The position numbers were made by a program, and so were the translations under genes. Of a stretch of 64,000 nt of DNA, positions 60,642-64,000 are shown one piece after another (the first letter of the stretch is position 1; every line of letters starts with the position of its first letter). Below the pieces are notes generated by a model. That model searched no databases, was not told the DNA's origin, and worked only from the letters and a program-made list of their open reading frames with translations. The stretch is taken from positions 62,001-126,000 of the forward strand of contig JAFRER010000003.1 of assembly GCA_017434755.1 (NCBI GenBank), read 5' to 3'. This DNA comes from Oscillospiraceae bacterium. GTDB lineage: Bacteria; Bacillota; Clostridia; Oscillospirales; Oscillospiraceae.

Positions 60642-60659
60642 AGATAACCGTATCGACAG

Positions 60660-60735
60660 GCTGGTGTAGCTCAGTCGGTAGAGCGACGCACTCGTAATGC
60701 GTAGGTCGCCGGTTCGAGTCCGGCCTCCAGCTCCA
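60660..60735 (+). tRNA. tRNA-Thr (anticodon CGT)
   Basis: 76 bases with encoded CCA. Anticodon stem ACGCA/TGCGT holds loop CTCGTAA, so the anticodon is CGT. Acceptor arms are GCTGGTG and CTCCAGC: six pairs plus one T-T mismatch at positions 6 and 67 (60665 and 60726). Confidence 0.94.
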
Positions 60736-60736
60736 T

Positions 60737-60776
60737 AAAAGACAGCAGATGATTTGTCTGCTGTCTTTTGTTTTTG
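60737..60776 (+). terminator. Terminator of tRNA-Thr(CGT)
   Basis: A 13-bp perfect stem, AAAAGACAGCAGA (60737-60749) with TCTGCTGTCTTTT (60757-60769), and a 7-base loop, followed by GTTTTTG. Confidence 0.92.
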
Positions 60777-60827
60777 TTGTATTTCTCGGCTGTTTTAAAA
60801 GCTGTCTTAAAAAACTAAGCGGTTTTA

Positions 60828-60856
60828 TTGATTAAAGAACAGAAAAATAGTATAAT
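60828..60856 (+). promoter_or_regulatory. Promoter of uvrA
   Basis: TTGATT (60828-60833), a 17-base spacer and a perfect TATAAT (60851-60856). Confidence 0.75.
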
Positions 60857-60905
60857 AAATAGTCATAATTTCACTTGAACCGTTCATCTCGTTTCGGAGA
60901 ATACA

Positions 60906-63734
60906 ATGCAGAAAAAAATCATCATTAAAGGCGCAAGAGAGAACAATTTAAAAAACATCGATCTTGAAATCCCGCGCGACAGCGTGGTGGTCATAACCGG
61001 TCTTTCCGGAAGCGGAAAATCCAGCCTTGCTTTCGATACCATATATGCCGAGGGTAGAAGACGTTATGTCGAGAGTCTGAGCGCCTATGCCAGAATGTTC
61101 ATCGGCCAGATGAAAAAGCCTGATGTGGATTACATTGAGGGCCTTTCTCCCGCAGTGTCGATCGATCAGAAGACAACTTCCGCTAATCCACGTTCAACGG
61201 TCGGAACAGTCACGGAGATCTATGACTACCTCCGTCTGCTGTGGGCCCGGATAGGCGTGCCTCACTGTCCGAAGTGCGGGAAGGAGATCCGGCGGCAGAC
61301 GATCGATCAGATCGTGGACAGGATCATGGCTCTTCCTGAAAGATCGAAGATCCAGATACTGGCTCCCGTTATAAGAGCAAAGAAGGGGGAGCACAGGCAG
61401 GTCATCGAGGATGCGAGGAGATCCGGGTATGTCAGATTGCGTATTGACGGCTCGGTATATGATATCAACGAGGAGATCTCCCTTAATAAGAACACAAAAC
61501 ACGACATCAGCATCGTTGTAGACAGGCTGGTTATCCGGGAAGGGATCAATCGGAGACTGACAGACTCGGTGGAAACGGCGCTGAATCTCGCGGAAGGCAT
61601 CGTATATGTGGATCTGCCTGAAAACGGGGAGAACCTGGTCTTTTCGCAGAACTTCGCCTGCGAGGACTGCGGCGTATCCCTTGAGGAGATCACACCGGCC
61701 ATGTTTTCCTTCAACAACCCGGCGGGCGCCTGCCCCAAATGCTCAGGCCTCGGTGTTCAGCTTCTGATCAATCCGGATCTGATCATGCCGAACAGAGAGC
61801 TCAGTATCAGTGAAGGCGGGATCGTCGCATCCGGATGGGGAAACATAAAAAACAATTCCATCTCGAAAATGTATTTTGACGCGCTGGCAAAAAGATTCCG
61901 CTTTAAACTAAGTGAACCGCTGAAGGATCTTTCCTCTGATGCGCTCAATGCCATTCTTTACGGAACCGGCGGTGAAAAACTTAAGCTCAGGTATGAGACA
62001 GCGGACGGCTTCGGCGTAATCAACAGAGAATTCGAGGGGATTATCAACAATCTCAGCAGAAGATACACCGAGACACAGAGTCAGAGCATCCGCTCGGAGA
62101 TCGAGGAGTGCATGTCCGAAAGCGCCTGCCCGGAATGCGGCGGGAAAAGACTGAAGGATACGGCGCTGGCTGTTACCGTGTTCGGAAAGAGCATTTTTGA
62201 ATTCTCGGATATGCCTGTCACGGAAGCATATGATTTCATTTGCAGCGCGGATATCAGCGAAAAGGAGCATCTGATTGCGGACAGGATAATCCGTGAGATC
62301 AAGGACCGGCTTCTGTTCCTGAAGAACGTGGGCCTGGGTTATCTCACTCTTTCCAGGGCTGCATCGACGCTTTCCGGCGGAGAGAGCCAGAGGATCAGGC
62401 TTGCCACGCAGATCGGTTCGGGTCTTACAGGGGTATTGTATATTCTGGATGAGCCGAGTATCGGACTCCATCAGGTCGATAACCGCAAGCTGCTCAAAAC
62501 CCTGAATAATCTGAAAGATCAGGGGAATTCCCTGATCATAGTTGAGCATGATGAAGAGACCATGCTGAATGCGGATTATATCATCGATATGGGCCCCGGC
62601 GCAGGAAGTGACGGCGGTCATGTCGTCTGCGCGGGCACACCGGAGGAGATAAAAGGCTGTGCGGATTCGATTACAGGAAAGTATCTGAGGGGAGATCTGT
62701 CCATTCCTGTTCCGTCACACAGGAGGAGCGGAAACGGACGATCCATCATAATCCGGGGCGCGGCTGAAAACAATCTGAAGAATATAGACGTTGAGTTCCC
62801 GCTCGGGAAGCTCGTGTGTGTTACGGGCGTATCCGGAAGCGGCAAATCCTCGCTCGTTAATGAAATACTGTACAAGATACTTGCCAGCCGGAAAAACCAT
62901 GCGAAAATCAGACCCGGACAGTTCAATTCCGTAGAAGGCCTTGAGTATGTTGACAAAGTGATCGTTCTGGATCAGAGCCCCATCGGAAGGACTCCGCGAT
63001 CCAATCCCGCAACATACACGGGACTTTTCAGTGACATCAGAGAACTGTTCGCTTCCACAAATGACGCTAAAATGAGAGGATTCGGATCCGGAAGGTTCTC
63101 TTTCAATGTTGCCGGAGGCAGATGTGAGGCCTGCAAAGGGGACGGCCTCGTCAAGATCGAGATGAATTTCCTTCCGGATGTATTCGTTCCCTGCGAGGTT
63201 TGTCACGGAAAGCGATACAACAGAGAAACGCTCGAGGTGCGTTACAGGAACAAGAACATATCCGATATTCTGGATATGACGGTTGCAGAAGCGCTTTCCT
63301 TCTTTGCCAATCACAAAAAGATCCTGCAGAAGGTGCAGACCCTGTATGATGTCGGACTCGGTTATATTAAACTCGGCCAGTCGAGCACCACGCTTTCGGG
63401 AGGCGAGGCACAGAGAGTAAAGCTTGCGACGGAATTGTCCAGACCGGATACAGGATCTACGGTTTACATTCTCGATGAACCGACCACCGGACTGCACAGC
63501 GATGATGTCAACCGGCTGGTAAGCATTCTCGACAGGCTTGTGAACAACAGCAATACCGTGATCGTCATTGAGCATAATCTTGATGTGATCAAGGTGGCGG
63601 ATCATATAATCGACTTGGGCCCCGAAGGCGGAGACCGCGGCGGCAGTCTTGTTTTTACCGGGACCCCGGAGGAATGCGCCGCATGTGAGGAAAGCTATAC
63701 GGGACAGTTTTTAAAGAAGGTACTGGGAAAATGA
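60906..63734 (+). CDS. uvrA: Excinuclease ABC subunit A
   Basis: 942 residues. Two ABC ATPase modules, each with Walker A (GLSGSGKS at 32-39 and GVSGSGKS in the second half), ABC signatures [14 protein letters not shown] and [14 protein letters not shown], and Walker [11 protein letters not shown] and [10 protein letters not shown]. Zinc-binding cysteine pairs are in CPKCGKE, CEDCG..CPKC and CEACKG..CEVCHG. It finds damage and loads UvrB. Its final bases overlap the recD2 start (ATGA). Confidence 0.97.
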   Translation: MQKKIIIKGARENNLKNIDLEIPRDSVVVITGLSGSGKSSLAFDTIYAEGRRRYVESLSAYARMFIGQMKKPDVDYIEGLSPAVSIDQKTTSANPRSTVGTVTEIYDYLRLLWARIGVPHCPKCGKEIRRQTIDQIVDRIMALPERSKIQILAPVIRAKKGEHRQVIEDARRSGYVRLRIDGSVYDINEEISLNKNTKHDISIVVDRLVIREGINRRLTDSVETALNLAEGIVYVDLPENGENLVFSQNFACEDCGVSLEEITPAMFSFNNPAGACPKCSGLGVQLLINPDLIMPNRELSISEGGIVASGWGNIKNNSISKMYFDALAKRFRFKLSEPLKDLSSDALNAILYGTGGEKLKLRYETADGFGVINREFEGIINNLSRRYTETQSQSIRSEIEECMSESACPECGGKRLKDTALAVTVFGKSIFEFSDMPVTEAYDFICSADISEKEHLIADRIIREIKDRLLFLKNVGLGYLTLSRAASTLSGGESQRIRLATQIGSGLTGVLYILDEPSIGLHQVDNRKLLKTLNNLKDQGNSLIIVEHDEETMLNADYIIDMGPGAGSDGGHVVCAGTPEEIKGCADSITGKYLRGDLSIPVPSHRRSGNGRSIIIRGAAENNLKNIDVEFPLGKLVCVTGVSGSGKSSLVNEILYKILASRKNHAKIRPGQFNSVEGLEYVDKVIVLDQSPIGRTPRSNPATYTGLFSDIRELFASTNDAKMRGFGSGRFSFNVAGGRCEACKGDGLVKIEMNFLPDVFVPCEVCHGKRYNRETLEVRYRNKNISDILDMTVAEALSFFANHKKILQKVQTLYDVGLGYIKLGQSSTTLSGGEAQRVKLATELSRPDTGSTVYILDEPTTGLHSDDVNRLVSILDRLVNNSNTVIVIEHNLDVIKVADHIIDLGPEGGDRGGSLVFTGTPEECAACEESYTGQFLKKVLGK

Positions 63735-64000
63735 CCGGAACGGATTCAGAAAAAGATCTTACTGTAGTTAACGGGGAAATAGAAGCGGTAGTTTTCAGAA
63801 ATGATGAAAACGGATATGCCGTTTTGAAGGTCCGTCTTGATGATTCGACACAGGCCACGCTCGTCGGCTGTATCCCGTATGTTTTTCCGGGCGAACTCAT
63901 AACGGCGTTCGGAGACTGGGAGAACAATCCTGTTCACGGGCCGCAGTTCAAGGTCTCCTTCTTTCAGCAGGAAATGCCGTATAATGAGAATGCCATATTC
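63731..64000 (+). CDS. recD2: RecD2-type ATP-dependent DNA helicase, 5' part
   Basis: 90 codons from ATG 63731, overlapping the uvrA stop by four bases; open to the window edge. After a short polar head it has the OB-fold typical of the RecD2/RecD-like N-terminus: [57 protein letters not shown]. The helicase motifs would lie beyond the window. The overlap suggests cotranscription with uvrA as a repair unit. Confidence 0.85.
   Translation, partial: MTGTDSEKDLTVVNGEIEAVVFRNDENGYAVLKVRLDDSTQATLVGCIPYVFPGELITAFGDWENNPVHGPQFKVSFFQQEMPYNENAIF

Noticed and set aside
53725-63734. A complete UvrABC operon
   Set aside because: uvrB and uvrA are separated by about 5 kb and a tRNA gene with terminators; uvrC is not in the window.

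Overview
The window reads as chromosomal DNA from a spore-lineage Clostridia bacterium (Bacillota), probably an Oscillospiraceae/Ruminococcaceae-like gut anaerobe. The basis is gene order and fusions rather than any marker gene: scpA-scpB-DUF2953-ytfJ/GerW-rluB-HI0933-cmk-ispH/rpsA, rplS-lepB-ylqF-rnhB-yraN, tig-clpP-clpX-lon-engB, a PolI without a recognisable proofreading site, RqcH with Mini-III, GGAGG-type ribosome binding sites and several TTG starts. Base composition looks moderate in G+C throughout. I see no insertion sequence, prophage or CRISPR array.

Layout. 1-9.4 kb is the most accessory part: the tail of a membrane protein, a TPM-domain protein, an 870-residue FAD/Fe-S oxidoreductase, a small acidic protein made of three 46-residue repeats, a Cof phosphatase, a flavodoxin-ferredoxin (EFR1) protein, two multi-pass membrane proteins and a D-lyxose isomerase. 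9.5-12.9 kb is a two-gene signalling unit: a MATE transporter with a C-terminal ATPase-like domain, then a membrane-anchored SpoIIE-type PP2C phosphatase. 13-22 kb holds tRNA-Pro, hslO, a GPH-family symporter, two radical-SAM-associated genes and the rplS-lepB-ylqF-rnhB-yraN group. 22-28.4 kb is the protein quality-control block tig-clpP-clpX-lon-engB. 28.5-36 kb is the scp-to-S1 block.

36-38.5 kb carries tRNA-Tyr, tRNA-Thr(TGT) and tRNA-Leu, a palindromic tRNA-associated remnant, a GH25 lipoprotein and a lipase-like hydrolase. 38.6-47 kb holds an FMN-dependent alpha-hydroxy-acid oxidase, a monoacylglycerol-lipase-like hydrolase with ackA, then tmcAL, prfA, a fused tsaC-coaE gene and an M18 aminopeptidase. 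47-53.6 kb has uppP, ftsK, mrnC, rqcH and a PAP2 pair. 53.7-64 kb is largely DNA repair and tRNA modification: uvrB-polA-rimI-tsaD-radC, tRNA-Thr(CGT), uvrA, and the start of recD2.

Themes. Three parts of the t6A/tRNA-modification/translation network lie close together: tsaC fused to coaE, tsaD beside rimI, and tmcAL diverging from ackA. ATP-dependent proteolysis and ribosome rescue are well represented (clpXP, lon, trigger factor, rqcH). The best candidates for something under-described are the MATE-ATPase/PP2C pair, the three-repeat acidic protein, the tsaC-coaE fusion, the internal ribosome binding site at the IspH/S1 junction, and the palindromic element beside the tRNA-Tyr gene. None looks like a complete new defence or mobile system.
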